DNA from: Streptomyces sp. MUM 203J
GTDB taxonomy: Bacteria > Actinomycetota > Actinomycetes > Streptomycetales > Streptomycetaceae
NCBI RefSeq assembly: GCF_022414595.1
Contig: NZ_JADWYO010000020.1
Span: forward strand, 1 to 64,000
Direction: 5' to 3'
Length of the DNA stretch: 64,000 bases
Part shown: positions 23,801 to 32,338 of the stretch, in pieces
Position numbering within the stretch: the first letter of the stretch is position 1
Layout: every line of letters starts with the position of its first letter
Program-made: the position numbers and the translations under genes
The notes under the pieces: model-generated
Told to the model about the DNA's origin: nothing
The model's database searches: none
The model's input: only the letters and a program-made list of their open reading frames with translations

Positions 23801-25345
23801 TCACGAACCGGTGCGATTGCGGCGGTCGCGCTGGGCTTGTACCGAGGCCAGCAGAATGCTGTTCCAGTAGTCGATGCGGTCCGCTCGCTTCTTCTCCCAG
23901 CGGCCGAGCCCGAAGCAGTCCTGGAGCAGCAGGTAGAGCAGGGTCTTGGAGACGGGTGCGTCGTTGGCGCCACCGCGGCGGCCGTCGTTGAAGTCGTCCC
24001 TGAAGTCCTTGTTGAGAAGGATGCCGTAGGAATCGCGGTCCAGTTCGAAGAACCTGTCCTCAGGAAGGGAAACCCACTCGATGCGGATGGGTTCCTCCCC
24101 GGCCTTGAGCGGAAGTTCCTCACGAACGGCTCGTTTGACCTTGGGGTCGAATCCCTTGCCCGGTTCGATCACGGACGGCCGTTCGATGACGGACCGTGAA
24201 GCGCCTTCTCGGTATGCTGCCTCGGCCTCATCAAGGAAGGTCCTGAAGGAAGTCCCGTCGGCATCAGTCGCCTGCTCCACGCCGATGGTGAAGGCCGGCG
24301 TCACCTCCACACCGTCCTTCTTGACCGTGAGGCTGAACACCCCCGCCCCGTCATCGGGCAGGTCCACCGCGATGCGGGCCAGCACCATGTGTCCCTCGGA
24401 CACCCGCAGATTGTTCCAGCCGCCGGCCTGGACCAGCCGGTCATTCCGGTAGAAGTAGAAACCCTGACGCTCCTGAAGAGGCCCGATCTGGCGAAAGCCC
24501 GCCAGGTTGGACTTCGCCGGCCAGATGTGCGCCTCCAGCGCCACCTCGCCAGCCCGCTCCACCGGTGCCAGGAACTTCTTGGGGTAGCCGGACCTGCCGG
24601 GCACCTTGTACCCAAAGGGGTCCAACGGGTCGACGGCGATGTGGTCCGTCTCCTCACCCGTCGACACGTCCCACACTGCGATGTCCAGCTTGAGCCCGCG
24701 GGCAAGGAAGCGGTGCAGGTAAAGGCCGAGGTGGGTTTCAAGCTGGGATATCGCCTTCGACAGGAACTGCTCACTCTGCCCGGCAGCGACCGTCTCGAAG
24801 GCACGCACCTTGTCCCAGCGCACGATGGTGCCCTGCCACTCGATGAGCCCGTCATACACGTCGATCTGCTGCTGGGCGAAGTGCGGATCGACGGTATCGC
24901 AGCGGAACCCGTCCTCGATGCCCTCCGCGGTGAGCTTGCGGCCCGCCGGAGAGCTGCGTTTCGTACGGCTGATCACGGTGAGCGATCGTGCATGCGACAG
25001 CGACGCGGCCTTCAGGCCGGTCCCGTACATGCCCAGAGCCTGACCGGTGTACTCGCGCCGACGGCCCACAGTCATGGCGTGATCAAGCCCGGCGGCATCC
25101 ATGCCCCGCCCGTTGTCCAGGACGAGCAGCGACACAATGCGGTCGGTGTCCCGGAGGAAGTGCACGACGACGGAGTCCGCACCCGCGTCGATCGAGTTGT
25201 CCACGAGGTCAGCAACGGCCGCCTCGAAGCTGTACCCCTGGTTCGTCAGCGCTTTCGCATAGCCGGCATCGGGCGGTAGGTGTGTGCTTCCACTGGTTGG
25301 CACGTCGTACTGCCAGTTATCACGGAGGGAAGCAGGTGAGGACAT
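23801..25345 (-). CDS. MORC/MutL-like GHKL ATPase
   Basis: 514 aa from ATG 25345 (AAGGAG upstream). The GHKL motifs are DLVDNSIDAGA with Asn50, VLDNGRGM (residues 75-82), and LGMYGTGLKAAS (104-115) with Lys112. The order and spacing match MutL/Hsp90/MORC-type dimerising ATPases. The middle region (VERAGEVALEAHIWP, RQGFYFYRNDRLVQ) resembles the S5-like transducer domain, and the C-terminal 170 residues are helical. MORC-like proteins paired with Z1 motors are known from prokaryotic R-M-like and Mza-type defence loci, where they are thought to clamp or compact DNA. No AIPR or DUF4420 partner is seen downstream. Confidence 0.9.
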   Translation of the reverse strand: MSSPASLRDNWQYDVPTSGSTHLPPDAGYAKALTNQGYSFEAAVADLVDNSIDAGADSVVVHFLRDTDRIVSLLVLDNGRGMDAAGLDHAMTVGRRREYTGQALGMYGTGLKAASLSHARSLTVISRTKRSSPAGRKLTAEGIEDGFRCDTVDPHFAQQQIDVYDGLIEWQGTIVRWDKVRAFETVAAGQSEQFLSKAISQLETHLGLYLHRFLARGLKLDIAVWDVSTGEETDHIAVDPLDPFGYKVPGRSGYPKKFLAPVERAGEVALEAHIWPAKSNLAGFRQIGPLQERQGFYFYRNDRLVQAGGWNNLRVSEGHMVLARIAVDLPDDGAGVFSLTVKKDGVEVTPAFTIGVEQATDADGTSFRTFLDEAEAAYREGASRSVIERPSVIEPGKGFDPKVKRAVREELPLKAGEEPIRIEWVSLPEDRFFELDRDSYGILLNKDFRDDFNDGRRGGANDAPVSKTLLYLLLQDCFGLGRWEKKRADRIDYWNSILLASVQAQRDRRNRTGS

Positions 25346-25703
25346 GCGTTCGCAGCTCCTTGCACGCACAGCGGCCGGGCCACCGCAGTGAAGCGGCGGC
25401 CCGTTGGTTCCGACATCAACAGATGAAGATATTGAACAGGGTCCGCAAGAAAAATGCGGCGCTTCGGGAAGGTAGCAAGCCTTCGTGCCCGCGCGCAGAT
25501 CCCTCCCGCAGTCACCCTCCTGGCGCTAGGTCAGGCACCTGCCAAGCGGTCTGCGCCCCGCGTGAGCCCTTCGGCACGGAGCGCGCCCCAGGGCGACAGG
25601 GTGGGCGCGCTCGTCCGTCACCAGTCGGCATCACTGGTGGCGGCCGGGCGGTCGAGGCTGTTCGTTGCCCCATGTGCGGGTCTCCGGGCCCCGCGTGTGC
25701 CGC
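25346..25703. other. Intergenic region at the right edge of the defence island
   Basis: This stretch of about 360 bp between the MORC gene and the truncated AbiEi-like gene contains an AT-richer block (25425-25460) suitable for the MORC-Z1 promoter. I see no convincing gene, tRNA or attachment repeat. Confidence 0.5.
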
Positions 25704-26147
25704 TCACGCGTCCTCCAAGGCGCGGGCCAGAGGGGCGCAGGGCAGGCCCTGGACGGGGACTCGGGGGGTGGGGCGGTGGGTACGGTGGATGCGGACGTAG
25801 GCGTGGCTGCGGGGGTGGACGGGGTGGGGGACCAGGACGTCGACCTCCTCAGGGGCCGTGATGGCTTCGCCGTACAGGGTGAGGGCTGCCTGGCCCGTGA
25901 GTAGGGCGTCCGGCCCGGCATAGAGGAGGGCGGCTCGTAGGCGTTGACGGGGGGTGGGCGGCGTGGGGGCAGCGAGGAGGACTACGCGCGGGAGCACGCG
26001 CTGCCAGGGGCCTCCCGGGCGGCAGCGGTTCGCGACGACGTAGGACGCGCAGCCGATATCGCGGAGTTGGTGGACTGTCGCGAGGCCGTCCTGGGCGAGG
26101 ACCAGGGGGTCGGTGGCGTAGCGGTCGGCGGTGATCAGGTGGGGCAT
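25704..26147 (-). CDS. AbiEi-like protein, apparently C-terminally truncated
   Basis: 147 aa, ATG 26147. The N-terminal region (DGLATVHQLRDIGCASYVVANRCRPGGPWQRVLPRVVLLA) is the winged-helix AbiEi/DUF559-associated domain found in many actinobacterial proteins. It continues through LTGQAALTLYGE and EEVDVLVPHPVHPRS, then stops at APLARALEDA. Relatives usually run to about 280-300 aa with a C-terminal nuclease-like or second domain starting at that point. It is therefore probably a remnant or short version. It borders the defence island, as expected for a decaying accessory gene. Confidence 0.6.
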   Translation of the reverse strand: MPHLITADRYATDPLVLAQDGLATVHQLRDIGCASYVVANRCRPGGPWQRVLPRVVLLAAPTPPTPRQRLRAALLYAGPDALLTGQAALTLYGEAITAPEEVDVLVPHPVHPRSHAYVRIHRTHRPTPRVPVQGLPCAPLARALEDA

Positions 26148-26335
26148 GGGGCTGTATCTGCCCTGACCGCCTGGACAACTACCTGATGCGGTACGGATGT
26201 TACGTGGTGGTGGCAGGAAGGATCCTGCGTCACTCGGGGTGATTACCTGTCGTCACCAGTCGGTTACGACACGCATCTGTGCGGGCGGATGCGGGGTTGC
26301 TGGTCACGTAATCGACCCGATGAACGGAGCACCCC

Positions 26336-26803
26336 ATGCGTGGAGTTGTCAGGCACGTCCAGGTCCTTCTCGCTGCTGCCGGGATGGCCGTGACCGTCGC
26401 GGAGCCTGCGGCGGCGAGTGCGGTGGGTTATGCGAAGGTCAGCGGCTTCTGCTACACGGTTCAGAGCCATGACCTCTGCGTCCCCTGGACGACGCTGGGT
26501 CACTTCATCCAGGGGGCCGGGAAGAGGATCACTCGCCAGGAAGCCTCCATCCAGGACAGCGTCGGCCTGGACAGCGCTGGCCGGAGTTGGTGCAACTGGC
26601 GCATCGACTGGCGGTACTCAGACACCGATGGACGCACGTACCAAGTCAGCCGTGGCGCGATTCATCACGGCTGTGACGGCTGGAACGCAATCGGCCGTAT
26701 CGACAAGGCCAAGCGCACGTTGAAGCACTACGGCAAAGCCTGTGCCGACTTCTACGTGAACGGATCGAAGCACGCGTCGCAGTGCCACTACATCACCAAA
26801 TGA
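26336..26803 (+). CDS. Secreted cysteine-containing hypothetical protein
   Basis: 155 aa, ATG preceded by GGAG. The signal peptide spans residues 1-27 (ends EPAAASA). The mature protein has six Cys (FCYTV, DLCVPW, WCNWRIDW, HGCDGW, ACADF, QCHYITK), implying three disulphides, and is rich in aromatic residues and Trp/Tyr. It is not a family I recognise. It could be a small secreted effector, inhibitor or surface protein. Codon use is less GC-rich than the chromosomal core. The next small membrane gene starts 3 nt after its stop. Confidence 0.75.
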   Translation: MRGVVRHVQVLLAAAGMAVTVAEPAAASAVGYAKVSGFCYTVQSHDLCVPWTTLGHFIQGAGKRITRQEASIQDSVGLDSAGRSWCNWRIDWRYSDTDGRTYQVSRGAIHHGCDGWNAIGRIDKAKRTLKHYGKACADFYVNGSKHASQCHYITK

Positions 26804-26806
26804 CGG

Positions 26807-27058
26807 ATGGATCTGATCGTGAACGAGCGTCTCCTCACCTCGCTCCAGGCGCGGCTGCTGCGCTGGCTGTTCATCGCCGCCCTGTGCTCGATCCTTGCGG
26901 CACTCCTTGTGATGGGCGTGACGCTGCTCCTGCCGGACGACGTCGTGGTGGCCATGAGTGACAGCACGTACATGGGCATCGTCGTCGCCGTCACCGCGGC
27001 CCTCTCCGTCGGCGTCCACCTGCTGACCCGCCGCAAGCCCCCCCGCCCCCCGCGCTAG
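26807..27058 (+). CDS. Small two-helix membrane protein
   Basis: 83 aa. Two predicted transmembrane helices (about 19-41 and 51-70) are separated by LPDDVVVAMSDSTY, with a basic tail TRRKPPRPPR. The start lies 3 nt after the stop of the secreted protein gene, so translation is likely coupled. Function unknown. Confidence 0.6.
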   Translation: MDLIVNERLLTSLQARLLRWLFIAALCSILAALLVMGVTLLLPDDVVVAMSDSTYMGIVVAVTAALSVGVHLLTRRKPPRPPR

Positions 27059-27098
27059 CCTCAGGCGGCAGGGCTTGACGATGCCGGAGGTGGCTGTG

Positions 27099-27407
27099 AT
27101 GGGGATGGGGAACGTGCCGGGGGCTGTGGTGGCGGCCGGGGGGCTGGTCGGGGGGTACGGGGTGGCCCGGTGGACCGGGAAGCGGCCGCTTGGCGGGGTG
27201 GCGCTGGCCGCTGCCGGGGCGGTGGCCGCCAGGGAGTGGCGGCGGAGCAGTGGGGGCGCGGCCGCCGCCGGGCTGAGCGCGGCCTATCTCGCCGCCTTCG
27301 CGGGGGCGCACCCCCTGGCCCGGAAGATGGGCGCCTGGCCTGCCGTTTTCGCCGTGGCGGGCGGGATGGCCGTGGCTTCTCTCGTGGTGACGCGGCGGGA
27401 GGGTTGA
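27099..27407 (+). CDS. Small Ala/Gly-rich membrane protein
   Basis: 102 aa from ATG 27099, 8 nt after GGAGG; earlier in-frame starts (27075, 27081) lack a site. It has three or four hydrophobic segments (VVAAGGLVGGYGVA, GGVALAAAGAVAA, AAAAGLSAAYLAAFAGA, AVFAVAGGMAVASLVV) with short basic connectors. No family is recognised. Confidence 0.65.
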   Translation: MGMGNVPGAVVAAGGLVGGYGVARWTGKRPLGGVALAAAGAVAAREWRRSSGGAAAAGLSAAYLAAFAGAHPLARKMGAWPAVFAVAGGMAVASLVVTRREG

Positions 27408-27484
27408 ACGCGGGCTCGGGGGCGTACGTATGTAACGGCACCTCCCCGTAGTAACTGGGCGGGTGGCCGGTCGGCAGGGGCCGG

Positions 27485-28780
27485 TCATCCGCTCAGGGAG
27501 TGGGAGATCGTGTAGATCGCCAAGCCGGCCAGGGCTCCTACCACCGTGCCGTTGATGCGGATGAACTGGAGGTCCCGGCCGATGTGGGCCTCGATCTTGC
27601 GGCTGGTCTCCATCGCGTCCCAGCTCGCCACCGTCTCCGTGATCAGGGAGGTGAGTTCCTTCCGGTAGGTCGTCACCAGGTACGCCGCCGCGTCTTCCAG
27701 CCAGCCCTCGGTCTTGCGTTGCAGTTCCCTGTCCGTCGACAGGCGGGCGCCCAGCGACAGCAGTGACGCCCGCGCCCTCACGCGGAGTTCGCTTCGCTCG
27801 TCCTCCGCCGCCGACATGATCATGGCGCGGACCGACGACCACGCCGACGCGATGATGTCCTGGATCTCCGGGCGGTGGAGGAGTGTCGTCTTCAGCGTCT
27901 CCACGCGGGTGCGTGTGTCCGTGTCCGACTGGAGGTCCTGGGCGAAGTCCCTCAGGAACCTGTCCAGCGCGCCCCTGGCCGGGTGCGTCGGCATGTCCCG
28001 CATCTCCGTGACGAAGCGGAGGAGCTCCCTGTAGACGCGATCACCCACCTTGCGGTCCACGAAGCGGGGCGTCCAGCCCGGTGCGCCGCCCTGGACCGCG
28101 TCCATCACCGAGTCCGCGTGCAGGACCAGCCAGTCGTGGGCCCGCGCGCAGACCAGGTCGACCGCGCGGTGGTGGGCGCCGTCCTCCACGACGCGGGTCA
28201 GGGTCTTGCCCAGGGGCCCCGACACCTCCGCCGACTCCGCGCGTCGGGTGATCGCCTCGCCCACCACCGCTTGCACGTCGGCGTCGCGCAGGACCGTCAG
28301 GGCGCCTCTGAGGGCTGTCGACAGCTCCTGCGTCACCCGGTCCACGTGGGCGGGCGAGGAGAGCCAGTCCCCCAGGCGGGATGCCACGTTCAGGGCGTGC
28401 AGGCGGGTTCTCACCACCTCCCCGGAGAGGAAGTTCTCGCCCACGAAGCGGCCCAGCGACTCACCGAGCTGGTCCTTCTTCGTGGGGATGATCGCCGTGT
28501 GCGGGATCGGCAGGCCCATCGGGCGCCGGAACAGTGCCGTCACCGCGAACCAGTCCGCCAGCGCGCCCACCATGCCCGCCTCGGCCGCCGCCGCCACGTA
28601 GCCGGGCCAGCCCGTGACACCCGAGGACTTCGCCCAGGTGGCCAGGGAGTAGATCACGGCGACGAGTACGAGGAGGGCCGTCGCCGTCACCTTCATGCGG
28701 CGGACACCTCTGCGGCGCTCCTCGTCCTCCGCCGTGTAGCTGAAAGCCGTGGAGGCCGTCTTCGTGGGCTGTTCGGTCAC
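27485..28780 (-). CDS. DUF445 membrane protein
   Basis: 431 aa, GTG start at 28780. One N-terminal transmembrane helix (TATALLVLVAVIYSLATW) is followed by the DUF445 hallmark: EAGMVGALADWFAVTALFRRPMGLPIPHTAIIP, then KKDQLGESLGRFVGENFLS. A long helical body and a C-terminal membrane segment (INGTVVGALAGLAIYTISH) complete it. DUF445 proteins (YheB-like) are widespread envelope proteins of unknown activity. The gene has its own promoter region toward the DUF1707 gene end. Confidence 0.9.
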   Translation of the reverse strand: MTEQPTKTASTAFSYTAEDEERRRGVRRMKVTATALLVLVAVIYSLATWAKSSGVTGWPGYVAAAAEAGMVGALADWFAVTALFRRPMGLPIPHTAIIPTKKDQLGESLGRFVGENFLSGEVVRTRLHALNVASRLGDWLSSPAHVDRVTQELSTALRGALTVLRDADVQAVVGEAITRRAESAEVSGPLGKTLTRVVEDGAHHRAVDLVCARAHDWLVLHADSVMDAVQGGAPGWTPRFVDRKVGDRVYRELLRFVTEMRDMPTHPARGALDRFLRDFAQDLQSDTDTRTRVETLKTTLLHRPEIQDIIASAWSSVRAMIMSAAEDERSELRVRARASLLSLGARLSTDRELQRKTEGWLEDAAAYLVTTYRKELTSLITETVASWDAMETSRKIEAHIGRDLQFIRINGTVVGALAGLAIYTISHSLSG

Positions 28781-28790
28781 GGACCGTACT

Positions 28791-29438
28791 TTACTTTTCC
28801 AGCGACTTCCGCCGTTTGTCGGGCTTTTTGGGCTTCCGCTTCACGTCCACCCCGCCCATGAGCGCGAAACCCGTCACCCGCACCTTCGGGGAGCCCGGCG
28901 AGCCCTCCCCCGCGCCCCGGTCGTCGAAGCCGCCCATCAGGGCGAAGCCCGTGACCTCGACGTCCAGCTCGGGCGGCACGATCACATCGATGCCGCCCAT
29001 GACCGTGAAGCAGCGGATCACGATCTCGCGGTCCTCGAAGTCCGCGTCCCGCAGGTCGATGTCCCCGCCGCCCATCAGCGCGAACGCCGTGAACGCCCGC
29101 CCGATGCTCCACTTGCCGCGCCGCGAGAATCCCCCGAACATCGCCCCCGCACCGCGCGAGGTCGCCGGTCTGCCGATCCGCGCGGTCCAGGCGCCGGCAT
29201 CCGGGGCCGCCGCCGGCGCGGCCCCGGGTGCCGCACCTGCCTGCGGCAGGTCCCGCGTGAGGGGCTCCAGCTCCCCGTACGTCCGGGCCTTGTACGCCGC
29301 GTCCAGCCGTTCCTCGAACTCCGGCATCTCCAGGCGGCCCTCCGCGACCGCCTCCCGCAGCCGCTCCGCCACCTGCTCGCGGTCCGTGTCCGAGGCGCGC
29401 ATCTCCGGAAGCCGCTCCGGAAGCCGGTCGTCTGCCAT
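28791..29438 (-). CDS. DUF1707 protein with LiaF-like C-terminal repeats
   Basis: 215 aa. The N-terminal DUF1707 domain is MRASDTDREQVAERLREAV...EERLDAAYKARTYGELEPLTRDLP, a short SHOCT-like helical module. After a Pro/Ala linker the C-terminal half contains three FALMGG/FTVMGG turns (FTAFALMGGGDIDLRD, CFTVMGGIDVIVPP, VTGFALMGGVDVKRK), the beta-solenoid typical of LiaF/DUF2154 cell-envelope stress sensors. There is no membrane helix. It likely senses or scaffolds envelope stress responses from the cytosol. Confidence 0.88.
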   Translation of the reverse strand: MADDRLPERLPEMRASDTDREQVAERLREAVAEGRLEMPEFEERLDAAYKARTYGELEPLTRDLPQAGAAPGAAPAAAPDAGAWTARIGRPATSRGAGAMFGGFSRRGKWSIGRAFTAFALMGGGDIDLRDADFEDREIVIRCFTVMGGIDVIVPPELDVEVTGFALMGGFDDRGAGEGSPGSPKVRVTGFALMGGVDVKRKPKKPDKRRKSLEK

Positions 29439-29447
29439 CTCCTCAGC

Positions 29448-30416
29448 CTAGGGCGCCCGCCGGTCCTCGTACATCTTCGCGATCAGACTCTCGATGTCGG
29501 GCTCCCGGACCGAGAGGTCCATCAGGGGGTACGAGGCGGCCACCTCAGCCACCAGAGGCGCCGCCGACTGCGTCACCGGGAACGCCAGCCACTGGCGCGG
29601 GCCCTCCACCCGGACCGTCCGCGCGCCCGGCAGCTCGATCGGGGGCAGCTCGCGCTCCAGGTCCACCACGAGGGTCCGCTCACCGGCGCCGTCCTCGTGC
29701 AGGCCGCCGAGGGCGCCGTCGTACATCAGACGGCCGTGGTCGATGACCATGACCCGTTTGCAGAGCTGCTCGATGTCGGTGAGGTCGTGGGTGGTCAGCA
29801 GGACCGTCGTGCCCTGTGACGCGTTGAGGTCCCGCAGGAACTCCCTGACCTTCGCCTTCGACACGATGTCCAGGCCGATCGTCGGCTCGTCCAGGTACAG
29901 CACCTCCGGGTCGTGCAGCAGCGCCGCCGCGATGTCGCCGCGCATCCGCTGGCCCAGCGACAGCTGCCGCACCGGGACGTCCAGCAGCGCGCCCAGGTCC
30001 AGCAGCTCCACGCAGCGGTCCAGGTTCTCCCGGTAGCGGGCGTCGGGGATCCTGTACATGCGGTGCATCAGCCGGTACGAGTCCCGCAGCGGCAGGTCCC
30101 ACCACAGCATCGTGCGCTGGCCGAACACCACGCCGATGCGGCGGGCCAGCCGGGTCCGGTCCCGCGACGGGTCGGTGCCCGCCACCCGCAGGTGCCCGCC
30201 GCTCGGGGTCAGGATGCCGGTCAGCATCTTGATCGTCGTCGACTTGCCCGCGCCGTTCGGGCCGATGTAGCCGACCATCTCGCCGCGTGCCACCTGGAAC
30301 GTCAGGCCGTCGACCGCCCGCACCCTGCGGCGCTCCCGGCGCAGCACGCCCACCCTGCGGCGTACGTCGAAGACCTTCTCCACGTTCTCCAGCTCGATGA
30401 AGTCCTCGTCCATCAC
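29448..30416 (-). CDS. ABC transporter ATP-binding protein
   Basis: 322 aa. Walker A is GYIGPNGAGKSTT, the Q loop VVFGQRTMLWWDLPL, the signature LSLGQRMRGDIAAALLHDP, Walker B VLYLDEPTIGLD and the H loop LLTTHDL. The C-terminal extension fits DrrA/NodI-type exporter ATPases. It is downstream of two ABC2_membrane_6-type permeases and completes the exporter. The substrate is unknown; lipid, polyketide or peptide export are all possible. Confidence 0.93.
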   Translation of the reverse strand: MMDEDFIELENVEKVFDVRRRVGVLRRERRRVRAVDGLTFQVARGEMVGYIGPNGAGKSTTIKMLTGILTPSGGHLRVAGTDPSRDRTRLARRIGVVFGQRTMLWWDLPLRDSYRLMHRMYRIPDARYRENLDRCVELLDLGALLDVPVRQLSLGQRMRGDIAAALLHDPEVLYLDEPTIGLDIVSKAKVREFLRDLNASQGTTVLLTTHDLTDIEQLCKRVMVIDHGRLMYDGALGGLHEDGAGERTLVVDLERELPPIELPGARTVRVEGPRQWLAFPVTQSAAPLVAEVAASYPLMDLSVREPDIESLIAKMYEDRRAP

Positions 30417-30425
30417 GTACGGCCC

Positions 30426-31292
30426 TCAGCTTCCCGTGCTCCGGTACGAACGCAGCCCCACCCGCCAAGCCAGCCCCGCCAGCCCCCCGAACACCACCGC
30501 CACCAGCGGCGACACGAACACAGCCCAGCCCGGCAGGCCCGCCGGGGGCTGACGTCCCAGCACGTACAGCGCCGGAACCCAGTTCACGAACGCCAGCGGG
30601 ACGACGTACACCACGCCCCGCACCAGTTCCCCCGCGAAGATCGTCGGCGGGTACTGCAGGAGGGTGTTCCCGCCGTACGTGAAGGAGTTCACGACCTCCG
30701 TGCCGTCCTGCGCCCAGAACTGGAACGCCGCCCCCGCCACCATCACCGAGCCGAAGATCAGGCCGCCGGTCACCACCATCAGCGGCACCATCGCCACCTT
30801 CAGCGGCGTCCAGGCGACCGTCCCGTCCAGCACCACCACGGACCACACCAGGACCACCAGCCCCTGGAACACCCGCCCCAGCCGCCGCAGCGCGAACCGG
30901 TCCGCCGCCACCAGGGCCAGCACCGGCACCGGGCGCACCAGCAGCGTGTCCATCGTGCCGTCCCGCACCCGGCGCCCCAGCCGGGCCACCTGACCGAGCG
31001 CCAGGTCCGCGAGTCCGAACGCCACGCACGTCGTCCCGTACAGGAAGGCCACCTCCGCGAAGGAGAAGCCGCCCAGGCCGCGGACGTGAGTGAACATCAG
31101 CAGGATCACGACGAAGTCGAAGAAGTTGGCGACCCCGTTCGCCAGCAGGGTCATCGCGAACGAGAAGCGGTACGTCATCGTCGAGCGGATCCACATGTGG
31201 GCGATCAGGCCGTACGCCCGCAGGCCCTCCCTCAGCCGCCAGAGGTCCTCCCGCGGCCGGAACCCGGCCCGCGGTGCCGAAGCCTCAGCCAC
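30426..31292 (-). CDS. ABC-2 type permease subunit
   Basis: 288 aa from GTG 31292, overlapping the upstream permease stop by 8 nt. It has six predicted membrane helices. Between them lies the RRVRDGTMDTLLVRPVPVLALV segment, the conserved cytosolic loop of DUF990/ABC2_membrane_6 permeases, with AGAAFQFWAQDGTEVVNSFTYGG later. It forms a heteromeric transmembrane domain with its neighbour, driven by the ATPase 9 nt downstream. Confidence 0.88.
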   Translation of the reverse strand: MAEASAPRAGFRPREDLWRLREGLRAYGLIAHMWIRSTMTYRFSFAMTLLANGVANFFDFVVILLMFTHVRGLGGFSFAEVAFLYGTTCVAFGLADLALGQVARLGRRVRDGTMDTLLVRPVPVLALVAADRFALRRLGRVFQGLVVLVWSVVVLDGTVAWTPLKVAMVPLMVVTGGLIFGSVMVAGAAFQFWAQDGTEVVNSFTYGGNTLLQYPPTIFAGELVRGVVYVVPLAFVNWVPALYVLGRQPPAGLPGWAVFVSPLVAVVFGGLAGLAWRVGLRSYRSTGS

Positions 31293-32103
31293 CCTGCACC
31301 ACCACCCTCCGCGTCGCCGCCGCCTGGAGCGCCCGGCCCGCGGCCAGCAGCACCAGCGCCCACGCCGTCTGGAATCCGTACGCCTCCCACAGGGCCCAGC
31401 CGGTCCGCTTCTCCAGGAACACGTCGGCCGGGATCTGGAGCATCGACGCCCACGGCAGTGCCCGTGCCACCTCTCCCAGCGCACCCGGGAAGACGTGCAG
31501 CGGCAGCAGCATTCCCGAGAAGAACGTCCCCGCCAGCCAGGCCACCTGCACCACCCCCGTCCCGTCCATCAGCCAGAACGCCGACAGCCCCACCAGGAAC
31601 CAGATCCCGAAGCTGACCACCGTGCCCAGCAGGACGGACAGCAGGAACGCCGGCCAGGTCAGCCAGTCCTCCGGCAGCGCGAGGTCGAAGGCCAGGGCGC
31701 CGACCAGCAGCGGGACGACGCCCCGGCCCAGCAGCTGGAAGGCCGCCCGGCCCAGCGCGCCCGCCAGCCACCACAGCTGGAGGTCCGCCGGGCGGTACAG
31801 GTCCACCGCGATGTCGCCCGACTTGATCCGCTCGATCAGTTCGTCCGCGAAGCCGCCGCCCATGAGCGAGCAGACCGCCAGCAGCGCCTGGCCGATCCAC
31901 ACGTACGCGAGTGCCTCGGCCATGTCGTAGCCGCCGAGGCGCGGTCGCTCGTCCCACAGGGCCATGTAGGTGAACGCGAGGATGAAGCCGAAGACCGTGT
32001 TCGTGAACACTCCGGCCGCCGTGGCCACGCGGTAGGTGGCGTGGCGGCGGAACGCCCCGGTCAGGACGGTCGCGTAGAGCCGGGCCTCCGTCGTCAGCCG
32101 CAC
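31285..32103 (-). CDS. ABC-2 type permease subunit
   Basis: 272 aa from GTG 32103 with GGGAGG upstream; the frame continues upstream only as antisense of the PBP gene. It has six helices with the loop LIERIKSGDIAVDLYRPADLQ, which parallels RRVRDGTMDTLLVRPVP of its partner, so the two subunits are paralogues. It is first in a three-gene exporter operon and divergent from the PBP gene. Confidence 0.88.
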   Translation of the reverse strand: MRLTTEARLYATVLTGAFRRHATYRVATAAGVFTNTVFGFILAFTYMALWDERPRLGGYDMAEALAYVWIGQALLAVCSLMGGGFADELIERIKSGDIAVDLYRPADLQLWWLAGALGRAAFQLLGRGVVPLLVGALAFDLALPEDWLTWPAFLLSVLLGTVVSFGIWFLVGLSAFWLMDGTGVVQVAWLAGTFFSGMLLPLHVFPGALGEVARALPWASMLQIPADVFLEKRTGWALWEAYGFQTAWALVLLAAGRALQAAATRRVVVQGG

Positions 32104-32338
32104 GTCGCCTCCCGTCGGACGGGCCGTCACGTCAAAGCCCGTGACTCTACTGACGTACGGCTCCGGGGTGCGAGCCCTTTTCCGGTTCACGCCACACGCG
32201 CACACCGGCCGCATGTCCGGCGCGGCGCAATGCGCGGGATGGCGGGGGTCCCGGTGCACTATGAGGACCGGACGCATACCAGGCAAACCGACACATACTC
32301 GGACAGCGTCCCGACACAGCGAACAGGGCCGGAGGCAC

